Part shown: positions 1 through 8,190 of the stretch, one piece after another
Numbering within the stretch: the stretch's first letter is position 1
Layout of the letters: every line of letters begins with the position of its first letter
Source: Streptomyces sp. ST2-7A
GTDB taxonomy: Bacteria; Actinomycetota; Actinomycetes; Streptomycetales; Streptomycetaceae
NCBI RefSeq assembly: GCF_021390475.1
Contig: NZ_JAJUWS010000010.1
Coordinates: forward strand, 89,292-153,291
DNA length: 64,000 nt
Reading direction: 5' to 3'
Notes under the pieces: model-generated
Database searches by the model: none
What the model was told of the DNA's origin: nothing
The model's input: only the letters and a program-made list of their open reading frames with translations
Program-made: the position numbers and the translations under genes

Positions 1-612
1 CGGATCCTGCGCCGGCTGATGCCCGCCGAGCGGGAGGTCGCGGGCCTGCTCGGGCTCATGCTGCTGATCCACGCGCGACGCGAGGCCCGGACCGGTCCGA
101 ACGGCGAGCTCGTGCTGCTCGACGACCAGGACCGCGCCCGCTGGGACCACACGATGATCGAGGAGGGAAGCGGCCTGGTGGTCTCCTCGTTGACCGGCGG
201 ACCACCCGGCCCGTACGGGGTACAAGCCGCCATCGCCGCCCTCCATGACGAGGCCGCCGACCCCGCGACCACCGACTGGCCGCAGATCGCGGCGCTCTAC
301 GACGTACTGCTGCGGCTCGTCCCGTCCCCGGTCGTCGCGCTGAACCGCGCGGTGGCGGTGGCGATGCGCGACGGCCCCCGGGCGGGCCTGGTGCTGCTCG
401 ACGAGCTGGCCGACGAACCGTCACTGCGTCGCCACCACCCCTACCCGGCCGCCCGGGCGGATCTGCTGCACCGACTCGGCCGGCTGTCCGAGGCCGCCGC
501 GGCCTACCGGGAGGCGTGCGACCTGGCCGGCACCGAACCCGAACGGGAGCACCTCGGACGCAGGCTGGACGCGGTCCTGTCATCCGGACCGGACGACGAA
601 GGCGGCGCGTGA
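1..612 (+). CDS. ECF RNA polymerase sigma factor, C-terminal part (5' end outside window)
   Basis: The reading frame is open from base 1, so only the C-terminal ~203 residues are seen. They match the DUF6596 and TPR-like tail of large ECF sigma factors (ECF42 type): a segment with ARTGPNGELVLLDDQDRARW, then helical repeats with VALNRAVAVAMRDGP and the closing segment YREACDLAGTEPEREHL. The sigma2 and sigma4 DNA-binding regions lie upstream and cannot be checked. In this group the tail replaces a separate anti-sigma factor in controlling activity, and the gene often sits next to a DUF1330/YCII protein; none is visible here. The family call is fairly firm and the regulon is unknown. Confidence 0.8.
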   Translation, partial: RILRRLMPAEREVAGLLGLMLLIHARREARTGPNGELVLLDDQDRARWDHTMIEEGSGLVVSSLTGGPPGPYGVQAAIAALHDEAADPATTDWPQIAALYDVLLRLVPSPVVALNRAVAVAMRDGPRAGLVLLDELADEPSLRRHHPYPAARADLLHRLGRLSEAAAAYREACDLAGTEPEREHLGRRLDAVLSSGPDDEGGA

Positions 613-861
613 CGGCGGGACACCCCGGTCGTCGGCACCACGTGCGCCACCCATCCACCATCCATCCACCGGGAGCGGGTCGTTCACCTGCTCCCGGTGG
701 GGACGCCGCCCGCGTCGTCCACGGACATCGTGATGCCGGCTCCCCGGGCCCGTTCGGGGTGGCCCGTCCGAAGCGGGTCGCCGTCGGGCCCCACCCGCCC
801 CGCGGGCCGGGGCGACCGGGCCGGTGCCGACCGGGCGGGCCGCCCCGTCGGCGTGCCCGCC

Positions 862-867
862 TACACT
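862..867 (+). promoter_or_regulatory. -10 element of leaderless nur promoter
   Basis: TACACT lies 7 nt before the GTG at 875. With the usual 6-8 nt from -10 to start of transcription, the mRNA would begin at or next to the start codon. No Shine-Dalgarno sequence precedes the gene, which fits leaderless translation. Confidence 0.55.
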
Positions 868-874
868 GGGCGGC

Positions 875-1456
875 GTGGTGAGCACCGACTGGCAGAGCGA
901 CCTGCGCAAGCGCGGTTACCGGCTGACCCCGCAGCGGCAGCTGGTACTGGAGGCCGTCGAGCGGCTGGAACACGCGACCCCGGACGAGTTGCTCACCGAG
1001 GTGCGGCGCACCGCCGGCGGCGTGAACATCTCCACCATCTACCGCACACTGGACCTGCTCGAGGAGTTGGGGCTGGTCTCCCACTCCCACATCGGGCACG
1101 GCCCGCCGACCTACCACCTGGCGGAACACCACGACCACATGCACCTGATGTGCCGGGGGTGCGAGGAGGTGTTGGAGGCGCCGCTGGAGCTGGCGGAGCC
1201 CTTCGCGGAGCGGTTGCGCGCGACGCTGGGGTTCGAGACCGACCTGCGGCACTTCGCGATCTTCGGCCACTGCGCGAACTGCGCCGCCGACCCCCGGGCC
1301 CCGGCGGCCGGGTCGGAGCCGGACGCGGAATCGACGGCCGGGGGGACGCGAGCCGCCGGACGCCCCGGGACAGCCGAGCCGGAGGCGGCCGTGCCGGGCA
1401 CCGGGGCGCCGGGGGCCGACGGGTCGGAGGCGGACGCGGCGGTCGGCCGGCCGTAG
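875..1456 (+). CDS. nur: Nickel-responsive Fur-family regulator Nur
   Basis: Fur-family winged-helix repressor. The first ~136 residues align by eye with Streptomyces Nur, which represses nickel uptake and Fe-SOD genes when Ni is bound. Counting from the GTG at 875, the nickel-site histidines H33, H86, H88 and H90 and the second-site residues H70, H72 and H126 fall at the Nur positions. This supports Nur rather than Fur or Zur and supports this start codon. C93/C96 and C133/C136 form the structural zinc pairs. Residues 137-193 are an extra Gly/Ala/Glu-rich tail absent from the ~145-residue S. coelicolor protein. The promoter appears leaderless. The next gene starts 9 bp after the stop. Confidence 0.88.
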   Translation: MVSTDWQSDLRKRGYRLTPQRQLVLEAVERLEHATPDELLTEVRRTAGGVNISTIYRTLDLLEELGLVSHSHIGHGPPTYHLAEHHDHMHLMCRGCEEVLEAPLELAEPFAERLRATLGFETDLRHFAIFGHCANCAADPRAPAAGSEPDAESTAGGTRAAGRPGTAEPEAAVPGTGAPGADGSEADAAVGRP

Positions 1457-1459
1457 GCT
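1454..1459 (+). promoter_or_regulatory. -10 element overlapping the nur stop codon
   Basis: TAGGCT contains the nur stop TAG and lies 6 nt before the ATG at 1466. It suggests that the ygfZ-like gene also has its own leaderless promoter in addition to any read-through from nur. Confidence 0.45.
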
Positions 1460-1465
1460 GGGCGC

Positions 1466-2446
1466 ATGTCGTCCTCGCCCTACACCAGTCCGCTGCTCTC
1501 CCTGCCCGGCGCGGTCGCGGCCGAGTCCCCGGACGCCGGGGTGGCCGCGCACTACGGTGACCTCTTCCGCGAACAGCGCGCGCTCTCGCGGGGTGAGGGC
1601 TTCGTGGACCTCTCGCACCGCGCGGTGGTGACCGTCACCGGCGAGGACCGGTTGACGTGGCTGCACCTGCTGCTGACCCAGCACGTGTCGGAGCTGCCGC
1701 CCGGCCACGCGACCGAGGCGTTGATCCTCTCCGCCAAGGGGCACATCGAGCACGCCCTGTACCTGGTGGACGACGGTTCCACCACCTGGGCGCACGTCGA
1801 GCCGGGCTCGGTGGAGGCACTGCTCGCGTACCTGGAGAGCATGAAGTTCTTCTACCGGGTGGAGGTCGCCGACCGCACCACCGACTTCGCGGTGGTGCTG
1901 CTCCCGGCCGGGTCGATCGTGAAGGCTCCCGCGGACACGATGGCGCGGGAGACGGCGGAGGGCCGGGAACTGTTCCTGCCGCGTGGCGAACTGACGACGT
2001 TCGCCGAGGCCAACGGCCCGGCCGCCGGGGTGCTGGCGGCGGAGGCGTTGCGGGTGGAACACCACCGTCCCCGGCCGGGCCGGGAGACCGACCACCGCAC
2101 CATCCCGCACGAGGTGGGCTGGCTGGAGACCGCCGTCCACCTGGACAAGGGCTGCTACCGGGGTCAGGAGACGGTCGCCCGGGTGCACAACCTGGGCAAG
2201 CCGCCGCGCCGGCTGGTCTTCCTGCACCTGGACGGCAGCGAGGTGACCATCCCCGAGCACGGCGACCCGGTACGGCTGGCGGCCGACGGGCCGGAGGGAC
2301 GGCAGTTGGGATTCGTCACCACGGCGGCGCGCCACCACGAACTGGGGCCGATCGCGCTGGCGCTGGTGAAGCGGAACGTCCCGGCGGACGCCCCGCTGCT
2401 GGCCGGCACCACCCCGGCGGCCCAGGAGCCGATCGTCGAACCCTGA
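1466..2446 (+). CDS. YgfZ/GcvT-like folate-binding protein
   Basis: A 326-residue protein of the YgfZ (IbaG/CAF17) branch of the GcvT fold. The diagnostic signature KGCYRGQE lies near residue 230, within HLDKGCYRGQETVARVHNLG. In E. coli, YgfZ uses tetrahydrofolate to support repair or assembly of certain Fe-S enzymes. The protein lacks the rest of the glycine-cleavage T-protein and no gcv genes are nearby, so an aminomethyltransferase role is unlikely. It is a cytosolic protein. The gene follows nur in the same direction, the usual Streptomyces arrangement. Length is normal. Confidence 0.87.
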   Translation: MSSSPYTSPLLSLPGAVAAESPDAGVAAHYGDLFREQRALSRGEGFVDLSHRAVVTVTGEDRLTWLHLLLTQHVSELPPGHATEALILSAKGHIEHALYLVDDGSTTWAHVEPGSVEALLAYLESMKFFYRVEVADRTTDFAVVLLPAGSIVKAPADTMARETAEGRELFLPRGELTTFAEANGPAAGVLAAEALRVEHHRPRPGRETDHRTIPHEVGWLETAVHLDKGCYRGQETVARVHNLGKPPRRLVFLHLDGSEVTIPEHGDPVRLAADGPEGRQLGFVTTAARHHELGPIALALVKRNVPADAPLLAGTTPAAQEPIVEP

Positions 2447-2656
2447 CGGGACCCGGCGGGTCGCGGCCGGCCCGCGGGGACCGACCGTCGGCGGGTGGGC
2501 GCCATCGAGCCCGGCACCGCCACGGGTTCCCGGCTCGGGCCGATCCCCCTCCGGCCGACGGGGAGACCGGCCCACCGGAGGGAACGGCGTGCCCACCGGG
2601 CTCACGGGCGTCCGCGGTCCCGGCACCTCCCGGGAGACCGGAGCACCGGGACCGCG

Positions 2657-2881
2657 CGCTCGCGGAGGCGCGACCATCGACGCCATCCGGGGTCCCGACC
2701 CCGGGGTCCCTTCCGCGGAAGTACGCGACGCCCCACCCGGCCCCGGCCCCGGCCCCGGCCCCGGGATCACGCTCGCGGAGGCGCGACCACCGACGCCATC
2801 CGGGGTCCCGACCCCGGGGTCCCTTCCGCGGAAGTACGCGACGCCCCACCCGGCCCCGGCCCCGGCCCCGGGATCACGCTC
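2657..2881 (+). repeat. Tandem direct repeat, ~113 and ~107 bp units, between ygfZ-like gene and dtd
   Basis: One unit begins at 2658 and a nearly identical one at 2771; a third, degenerate start appears at 2878. The difference in unit length comes from a variable run of CCGGCC hexamers at the end of each unit. Each unit carries a perfect 12-bp palindrome CTTCCGCGGAAG (near 2709 and 2823) preceded by a GGGGTCCCGACCCC inverted repeat. No convincing coding frame uses it. The rest of 2447-3056 holds no gene. Confidence 0.85.
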
Positions 2882-3056
2882 GCGGGGGCACGCGACGCCC
2901 GACACCGCACCGGGCTCGCGGGCGTCCGCGGCGATCGTCACCGTCCGGACCACCCGGGGGAGGCCCGGGCCGGTCTCACCGGACATGCCCGCCTCCGCCG
3001 GTTCGCCCGAAGGGATGACCCCGCCGGGGCCGGGACCCCGGCCGCACCCGCCCGGT

Positions 3057-3482
3057 TCAGACCTCCAGGAGGACGGTGAAGGGGCCGTCGTTGGTGAGGC
3101 CGACCCGCATCGCGGCGCCGAAGCGACCGGTGGCGACCTCGGCGCCCAGCGTCCGCAGTTCCGCGCAGACCGCCTCGACCAGCGGTTCGGCGACGTCGCC
3201 GGGAGCGGCGGCGTTCCAGGTGGGGCGACGGCCCTTGCGGGCGTCGCCGTAGAGGGTGAACTGGGAGATCACCAGGAGCGGGGCGCCGGTGTCCGAGCAG
3301 GAGCGTTCGTCCCGCAGGATTCGCAGCGTCCACAGTTTGCGGGCGAGGCGGGCCGCTTGTTCGGGGCCGTCCTCGTGGGTCACCCCGACCAGGACGCACA
3401 GGCCCTCGCCGGTGATTTTCCCGACCGTCTCGCCGTCCACGACCACGGAGGCGCCGTCCACCCTCTGTACCACTGCTCGCAT
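3057..3482 (-). CDS. dtd: D-aminoacyl-tRNA deacylase
   Basis: A 141-residue DTD protein that hydrolyses D-aminoacyl-tRNAs and mischarged Gly-tRNAAla, a cytosolic translation proofreading enzyme. It has the standard start MRAVVQRV, the active-site segment SQFTLYGD near residue 73 and the C-terminal TNDGPFTV signature that supplies the cross-subunit Gly/Pro motif. Length is exactly typical. It is divergent from rsiG with a 163-bp shared upstream region. The downstream side is the repeat-filled spacer. Confidence 0.95.
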   Translation of the reverse strand: MRAVVQRVDGASVVVDGETVGKITGEGLCVLVGVTHEDGPEQAARLARKLWTLRILRDERSCSDTGAPLLVISQFTLYGDARKGRRPTWNAAAPGDVAEPLVEAVCAELRTLGAEVATGRFGAAMRVGLTNDGPFTVLLEV

Positions 3483-3645
3483 GTCGCCCATGATGCCGGA
3501 CGCGTTTTCTCCCCCGGGAGAGCGCCCGGATGGGTCCGGATGGGTGCCATCGGCTGCGCGGGAGGGCCGCGCGGTGACACGATGCGGGACGCGGGGGCAC
3601 GTACCGCACGACAGCACCAAATCGGGATGAGGGGAAGAAAACCCG

Positions 3646-4371
3646 ATGATCACACCCAGTCCCGGAGGGTCGTCCGCCCGCCGGTCGACGCCCCGGGGCG
3701 CCCGCCCCGGAGCGCGCCCGCCCCGGACGCTCCCCGGCGACCCCACCATCGGCGAACCCCATACCGCCGACGGCCGCCGACCCCGTCCCCCCGCCCAACG
3801 GCGGGCCCCGGACGCGGAACGCGCCGCGACCACCCGGCACGGGTCGGGAACCGCGCGCCCCGGGCCGCCCGTCGTCCCGGACCCGCGCGACCTCACCCTC
3901 GGCGAACTGCGCACGCTGCGCCGCCGCGCCCACCGCGAGGAGGACGCCCTCAGCTACGTGCGCCGGCTGCTGCACGGTCGGATCGACATCCTGCGAGCCG
4001 AACGCAGACGCCGCGACCGCCCCGACGAGCCACTCCTCGACCGGCTCGCGCAGATCCTCACCGACCCGCCCACCACCCGCCGGACCGCCCACCGGCACCT
4101 GGCGGTCTCCACCCCCGCCGGCGAGGAGTACCGCGAACTCGCCGAACGACTCCTCGCCGAGGTCGAACTCTCCGACCTCCGCGCGCGCACCGACGACGAA
4201 CTGCGCGACGCCCTGGGCCGGCTCGCCCGCTACGAGGCCCGGGTCTCCCACCGACGACAGGCCCTCCAGCGCATGGCGGACGGCTGCGGCGCCGAGATCG
4301 CCCGCAGGTACCGTGAGGGGGAGGCGAGCATCGACGATCTGCTCGCCCCGCCCCCGCACGACCCCGTGTGA
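3646..4371 (+). CDS. rsiG: c-di-GMP-binding anti-sigma factor RsiG (WhiG antagonist; older name AmfC-like)
   Basis: A 241-residue protein whose C-terminal half forms two long helices. The second carries a perfect copy of the RsiG ligand motif E-x3-S-x2-R-x3-Q-x3-D: E197, S201, R204, Q208, D212. The first carries E99, S103, R106, D114, but position 110 is His instead of Gln. In Streptomyces, RsiG loaded with dimeric c-di-GMP holds the sporulation sigma factor WhiG inactive. Residues 1-80 are Pro/Arg-rich and probably disordered. The start ATG is preceded by GAGGGGAAG. whiG is not in the window. The family call is firm; the His may weaken or alter ligand binding. Confidence 0.88.
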   Translation: MITPSPGGSSARRSTPRGARPGARPPRTLPGDPTIGEPHTADGRRPRPPAQRRAPDAERAATTRHGSGTARPGPPVVPDPRDLTLGELRTLRRRAHREEDALSYVRRLLHGRIDILRAERRRRDRPDEPLLDRLAQILTDPPTTRRTAHRHLAVSTPAGEEYRELAERLLAEVELSDLRARTDDELRDALGRLARYEARVSHRRQALQRMADGCGAEIARRYREGEASIDDLLAPPPHDPV

Positions 4372-4740
4372 CGCCCCGGACCCGGCGACGGACCGGGAGC
4401 ACCCCGCCCACCGGCGGGTCGCCCCGCCCGCGCCGCGACGTCCGCGCCGTGGCGTCCGCCGTGAGACGGGTCCCGACACCGGACCCCACGGCGGACGCGG
4501 TGTCCCCCGCGGACATCCCACCGGCCGCCCCACCGGACCCCCGCCCGCCCCGGCGCGCGGGGGTCCGGCGCGGTCGGTGTCCGGCGCGGTCGCCGGTCGG
4601 TCGGGACGCGCCACCGGATTCGACGCGGGGACGGGGCCGGCCCCGGGGACCCCGGGTGACCGACCCCACCGGTGCCCCGGACACCCCGGGTCGCCGTTCC
4701 GTCCGCCGCCCACCCGTCGACCGTCCCCGGAGGACCCGCC
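4372..4740. other. Gene-free spacer between rsiG and asparaginase gene
   Basis: 369 bp of very GC-rich sequence with no credible coding frame. A 14-bp direct repeat GTCCGGCGCGGTCG occurs at 4563 and 4579. No clear terminator was recognised. Confidence 0.6.
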
Positions 4741-5745
4741 GTGTCCGCAGCCCCGCACCCCTCCCCGCCGCAGTCCGCCGCCGAACCGCCCACCGCCGAC
4801 CCCGCCGCCCCGCCGGTACTGGCCGAGGTCGTGCGCTCCGGCTTCGTCGAGGGCCGGCACCGCGGCTCGCTCGTCGAACTGGCCGCCGACGGCACCGTCC
4901 GCCGCGCCCTGGGCGACGTGACCTCTCCCTTCTTTCCCCGCTCCAGCAACAAGCCGATGCAGGCGGCCGCGATCCTGCGGGCCGGCGCCGAACTGGACGG
5001 CGAGGACCTGGCCATGGCCGCCGCCAGCCACGCCGGGGAGGCGTTCCACCGGGCCCGCACCGCCGCCGTGCTCTCCGCGCACGGCTTCGCCGAGGACGAC
5101 CTGATCTGTCCGCCGGACCTGCCCGGCGACCCGGAGGAGGTCGAGCGGGTGCTCGCCGCCGGCGGCGGACGCACCCGGCTCGCCATGAACTGCTCCGGCA
5201 AGCACGCCGCCATGCTCGTCGCCTGCGCGGCGAACGGCTGGACCACCGCCGACTACACCGACCCCGACCACCCCCTCCAGCGCCTGGTCCGGGAGACCCT
5301 GGAGGAATTGAGCGGCGAGGAGATCGCGCACACCGGCGTCGACGGCTGCGGGGCGCCGCTGATGGCGATCTCCCTGACCGGTCTGGCCCGCGCCTTCCGC
5401 GCCCACGTGCTGGCCGATCCCGGCACCCCGGAGCGCCGGGTGGCGGACGCCATGCGCGCCCACCCCGAGTACATCGGCGGCACCCGCCGGGAGGACACCC
5501 GGCTGATGCGGGAGCTGCCGGGCGTACTGGCCAAGGCGGGCGCGGAGGGCGTGCAGGCGGTGGCACTGGCCGACGGGCGCGCGCTGGCGTTCAAGATCGA
5601 GGACGGGGCCGGCCGGGCGCGCGGCCCGGTGCTGGCCGCCGCGCTGGCCGCCATGGGGGTGGAGCACCCGGTCCTGGAGGGGATCGCCGAGGCCCCGCTG
5701 CTGGGCGGCGGACGCCCGGTGGGCTCGGTACGGGCGATCGTCTGA
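4741..5745 (+). CDS. Asparaginase, Rhizobium etli ReAV / PF06089 type
   Basis: A 334-residue enzyme of the Asparaginase_II (class 3) family, which hydrolyses L-asparagine to aspartate and ammonia through a beta-lactamase-like Ser-Lys arrangement. Visible motifs are SSNKPMQ (the SxxK pair), MNCSGKHAAML (Cys and Lys of the metal site) and GVDGCGAPLMA (second Cys). No signal peptide is seen. The GTG at 4741 is chosen because GGAGG precedes it and upstream sequence in the frame is low-complexity. Its position after rsiG matches the conserved Streptomyces neighbourhood. It is unrelated to the classical AnsA/AnsB enzymes. Confidence 0.9.
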   Translation: MSAAPHPSPPQSAAEPPTADPAAPPVLAEVVRSGFVEGRHRGSLVELAADGTVRRALGDVTSPFFPRSSNKPMQAAAILRAGAELDGEDLAMAAASHAGEAFHRARTAAVLSAHGFAEDDLICPPDLPGDPEEVERVLAAGGGRTRLAMNCSGKHAAMLVACAANGWTTADYTDPDHPLQRLVRETLEELSGEEIAHTGVDGCGAPLMAISLTGLARAFRAHVLADPGTPERRVADAMRAHPEYIGGTRREDTRLMRELPGVLAKAGAEGVQAVALADGRALAFKIEDGAGRARGPVLAAALAAMGVEHPVLEGIAEAPLLGGGRPVGSVRAIV

Positions 5746-5784
5746 CGGGGCGGCCCCACGAGGGGCCGACGGATCCCCGACGGG

Positions 5785-5807
5785 CCCTCGGCGGGATGTC
5801 CCGAGGG
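5785..5807 (+). terminator. Possible terminator after asparaginase gene
   Basis: A 7-bp perfect stem CCCTCGG/CCGAGGG with a 9-nt loop lies 40 bp after the stop codon. No U-run follows, as is common in Streptomyces. Confidence 0.4.
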
Positions 5808-5867
5808 GGCGTCCGGGGCCGGGTGCCGGCGCGCGGAAAATGCGTGGCGGCTCCCGGCCGTCGGTCC

Positions 5868-5873
5868 TACCGT
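5868..5873 (+). promoter_or_regulatory. -10 element of leaderless acetyltransferase promoter
   Basis: TACCGT lies 6 nt before the ATG at 5880, the same geometry as at nur. No ribosome-binding site precedes the gene. Confidence 0.5.
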
Positions 5874-5879
5874 CGGACC

Positions 5880-7205
5880 ATGCCCCCGGACACGCCCGTA
5901 CAGCAGCCCTCCGTATCCGCCGCCCCGACGCGCCCCGGCTCCGATCCCGGCCCCGACATCCGAGCCGTCGGCGACGACGCCGACCTGCTCACCGCCTGGA
6001 TCGCCGGTATCCGCACCGGCTTCAACGCCCCACCGGGCGGCGACCCGAAGGAGGTGTCCGACCGCCTCGCGGGGATGGACCTCTCCCGCGCCCGGGGCGT
6101 CTTCGACGAGGGCCGCTGCGTGGCCACCTTCCGCTCCTTCGACCAGGAGCTGACCGCCCCCGGCGGGAACGCGGTGCGGGCCGACGCCGTCACCGCCGTG
6201 ACCGTCTCCTCCACCCACCGCCGGCGCGGCCTGCTGACCCGGCTGATGACCGAGGACCTGCGGACGGCCCGGGAGCGCGGCGACACCGTGGCCACCCTGA
6301 TCGCGGCCGAGTACCGCATCTACGGCCGCTACGGCTTCGGCCCGGCCGCGAGCGCGACCACGCTGGAGATCGACACCGCGCGGGCCGGTTTCGACCCGCG
6401 CCACACCGGTCGGCCGGAGGATCTCGGGCTGTCCGGCTCGATCCGGTTCGCCGACCCCAGGGAGGTGCGGAAGATCGGGCCCGAACTGCACGAGCGGTTC
6501 CGCCGCCTGCACCCGGGCGCCATCGATCGGGACGACTTCTGGTGGGACCGGTTCACCGGCGTCGTGCGGTGGTCCGACGACGACTCCCCCACTCCGCGCC
6601 ACCTGCTCTACACGGACGCCGAGGGAGTGCCGCAAGGGCTGGCGAGCCACACGATCGACGAGACCTGGACGCACGGCCGCCCCGACAACCTGCTGAACGT
6701 GCGCTCCCTGATCGGCACCTCACCGCAGGCCGAGCGGGCTCTATGGCACCACCTGTGCTCCAACGACTGGGTGGGTCGGGTCTCCACCGGGAAGAGGGGT
6801 CCCGACGATCCGGTGCGCTCCGTGCTGCCCGACCGCCGCGCCGCCCGGATCACGAACCACTGGGACTTCCTGTGGGTCCGTCCGCTGGACACCGCCGCGA
6901 TGCTGCGCTCGCGGTCCTACCGCACCGACGGTGAACTGGTGGTGGAGGTCCGCGACCCGCTGGGGTTGTCCGGGGGACGCTTCCTGCTGACCGCCTCGCC
7001 GGAGGGCGCCGAGTGCGCCCCCACCGACCGGTCCGCCGACCTGGCCCTGGACACCGGCACGCTGGCGGGGCTGTGGCTGGGCGAGCGCTCCGCGACCCTC
7101 GCGCACGCGGCCGGGGAACTGGACGAGGAGGCGCCGGGCGCCGTGGTCCGGGCCGACCTGCTGCTGGGGACCGGCCGCCGTCCGTGGTGCGCGGACGTCT
7201 TCTGA
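5880..7205 (+). CDS. Eis-like GNAT N-acetyltransferase
   Basis: A 441-residue protein with the three-part Eis plan: an N-terminal GNAT domain with the acetyl-CoA loop THRRRGLLTRLM near residue 120, a second degenerate GNAT domain, and a C-terminal SCP2-like domain ending in a carboxylate (CADVF). The catalytic-region segment YRIYGRYGFGPA is typical. Family members acetylate amines, aminoglycosides or protein lysines; the substrate cannot be read from sequence. The gene is probably leaderless and monocistronic, flanked by hairpins on both sides. Length is normal. Confidence 0.85.
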   Translation: MPPDTPVQQPSVSAAPTRPGSDPGPDIRAVGDDADLLTAWIAGIRTGFNAPPGGDPKEVSDRLAGMDLSRARGVFDEGRCVATFRSFDQELTAPGGNAVRADAVTAVTVSSTHRRRGLLTRLMTEDLRTARERGDTVATLIAAEYRIYGRYGFGPAASATTLEIDTARAGFDPRHTGRPEDLGLSGSIRFADPREVRKIGPELHERFRRLHPGAIDRDDFWWDRFTGVVRWSDDDSPTPRHLLYTDAEGVPQGLASHTIDETWTHGRPDNLLNVRSLIGTSPQAERALWHHLCSNDWVGRVSTGKRGPDDPVRSVLPDRRAARITNHWDFLWVRPLDTAAMLRSRSYRTDGELVVEVRDPLGLSGGRFLLTASPEGAECAPTDRSADLALDTGTLAGLWLGERSATLAHAAGELDEEAPGAVVRADLLLGTGRRPWCADVF

Positions 7206-7335
7206 TCCGGGGGTTCCGGGGCCGGGCCGTGGTTCCGTTCCTCGGGACCGCGCGCCGTCGGCGACGTGGACACCGGGCCCTCCGGGAATCGTTCTCCGGG
7301 CCTCCGCCCTCCGGGGCGGCCGGCCCGGGGCACCG

Positions 7336-7370
7336 GGGCGTCGGCACGCGACGGGGGCGTGCCGACGCCC
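7336..7370. terminator. Bidirectional hairpin terminator
   Basis: A perfect 13-bp stem (7336-7348 with 7358-7370) and a 9-nt loop. It lies between the convergent acetyltransferase gene and the small membrane-protein gene, 4 bp from the latter's stop, so it can serve both. Confidence 0.8.
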
Positions 7371-7374
7371 GGCC

Positions 7375-7578
7375 TCAGCCGAGCGCCAGCAGCCCTGCCG
7401 CGACCGCCAACAGACCCACGCTGAACTGCCAGCGCATACCGCTCTCCGGTCCCGACTCCCACAACACGAAGGCCACCAGCACCGTGGCCGCCACGACCTG
7501 CCAGCCGAGCTGGAGCAGGAAGGGCAACAGGACGTGGAACACCAGTGCGCTCAACGCCCGGACCCGACCCTCAACCAT
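7375..7578 (-). CDS. Small two-helix membrane protein
   Basis: A 67-residue product. The start ATG is preceded by AAGGAGGAAGG, a near-ideal ribosome-binding site, which supports real expression. Two hydrophobic segments are visible, roughly residues 10-42 (possibly one long or two short helices, with LGWQVVAATVLVAFVLW) and 52-66 (FSVGLLAVAAGLLALG), joined by a short polar turn with GPESGM. No known family is recognised. It runs convergent to the acetyltransferase gene and shares its terminator. Confidence 0.7.
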   Translation of the reverse strand: MVEGRVRALSALVFHVLLPFLLQLGWQVVAATVLVAFVLWESGPESGMRWQFSVGLLAVAAGLLALG

Positions 7579-8190
7579 GATCGCCTTCCTCCTTCCGCGC
7601 TTCCGATTCCACCGACGGCGGGAGGAGCTCCCCGGATCACCGTGCGATCGGGGTGTTCGGGGGTGACGGAGATTCCCGGGCGGGCGGAGCCGCCGGGCCT
7701 CCGCCCGCCGCGCCCTTCCATCCCCTTGCTCACCACCACAGCCGTTTCACCGTGATTCGCGACATTCGCGGTGGTTGATCCCACCAACCGCCGTTCACCC
7801 CGGCTCGTCCCGCTCTCTTCGCGTGCCCGGACATGCTCGGGGGGCACGAAAAGCAAGCCTGATAACCGCCGCACCTTGTATGACCCATCACACTCATTCC
7901 GCACCACCGGATGGGTGTTCGATGGGCGAGCGGGGGATGAGATCCGGTCGTTCTCCCCGCCATCGCACCCCCTTCTCCCCCTGTTCGCCCCCCGGGCCGG
8001 CACCGACCCCCCTTTCAACCCCCCGGGTCACGGAACGGAGGTGTGCCCCCACGGAGCGTCACCAGTCGATTCCCGTCCCCACATCCCCTTCCGCACCATC
8101 CCGCGCATCGACGGCGCGCCCGAACGGAAGTAGGGACGCGCCCGGTACGCCAACCCGCCCCCGCGCCGCCGACGTTGTAGCGTGCCGGCC
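7579..8190. other. Long upstream region, relatively AT-richer, no credible gene
   Basis: 612 bp between divergent starts. Around 7730-7930 the sequence is distinctly less GC-rich than its surroundings. Short frames here lack ribosome-binding sites and coding-type third-base bias. The right end holds the leaderless promoter of the GntR gene. Nothing else was recognised. Confidence 0.55.
8178..8183 (+). promoter_or_regulatory. -10 element of leaderless GntR-gene promoter
   Basis: TAGCGT lies 7 nt before the ATG at 8191, with no ribosome-binding site. Confidence 0.5.

Noticed and set aside
56..2986. A very long open frame on the minus strand across the ECF, nur and ygfZ-like genes
   Set aside because: Opposite-strand frames stay open in very GC-rich DNA because stop codons are rare. 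Its translation is Arg/Gly/Pro-rich without any domain, while the plus-strand genes are clear.
7771..8133. A 120-codon plus-strand frame in the GntR upstream region
   Set aside because: No ribosome-binding site, no third-base GC bias and no recognisable family; the sequence composition is that of a non-coding spacer.
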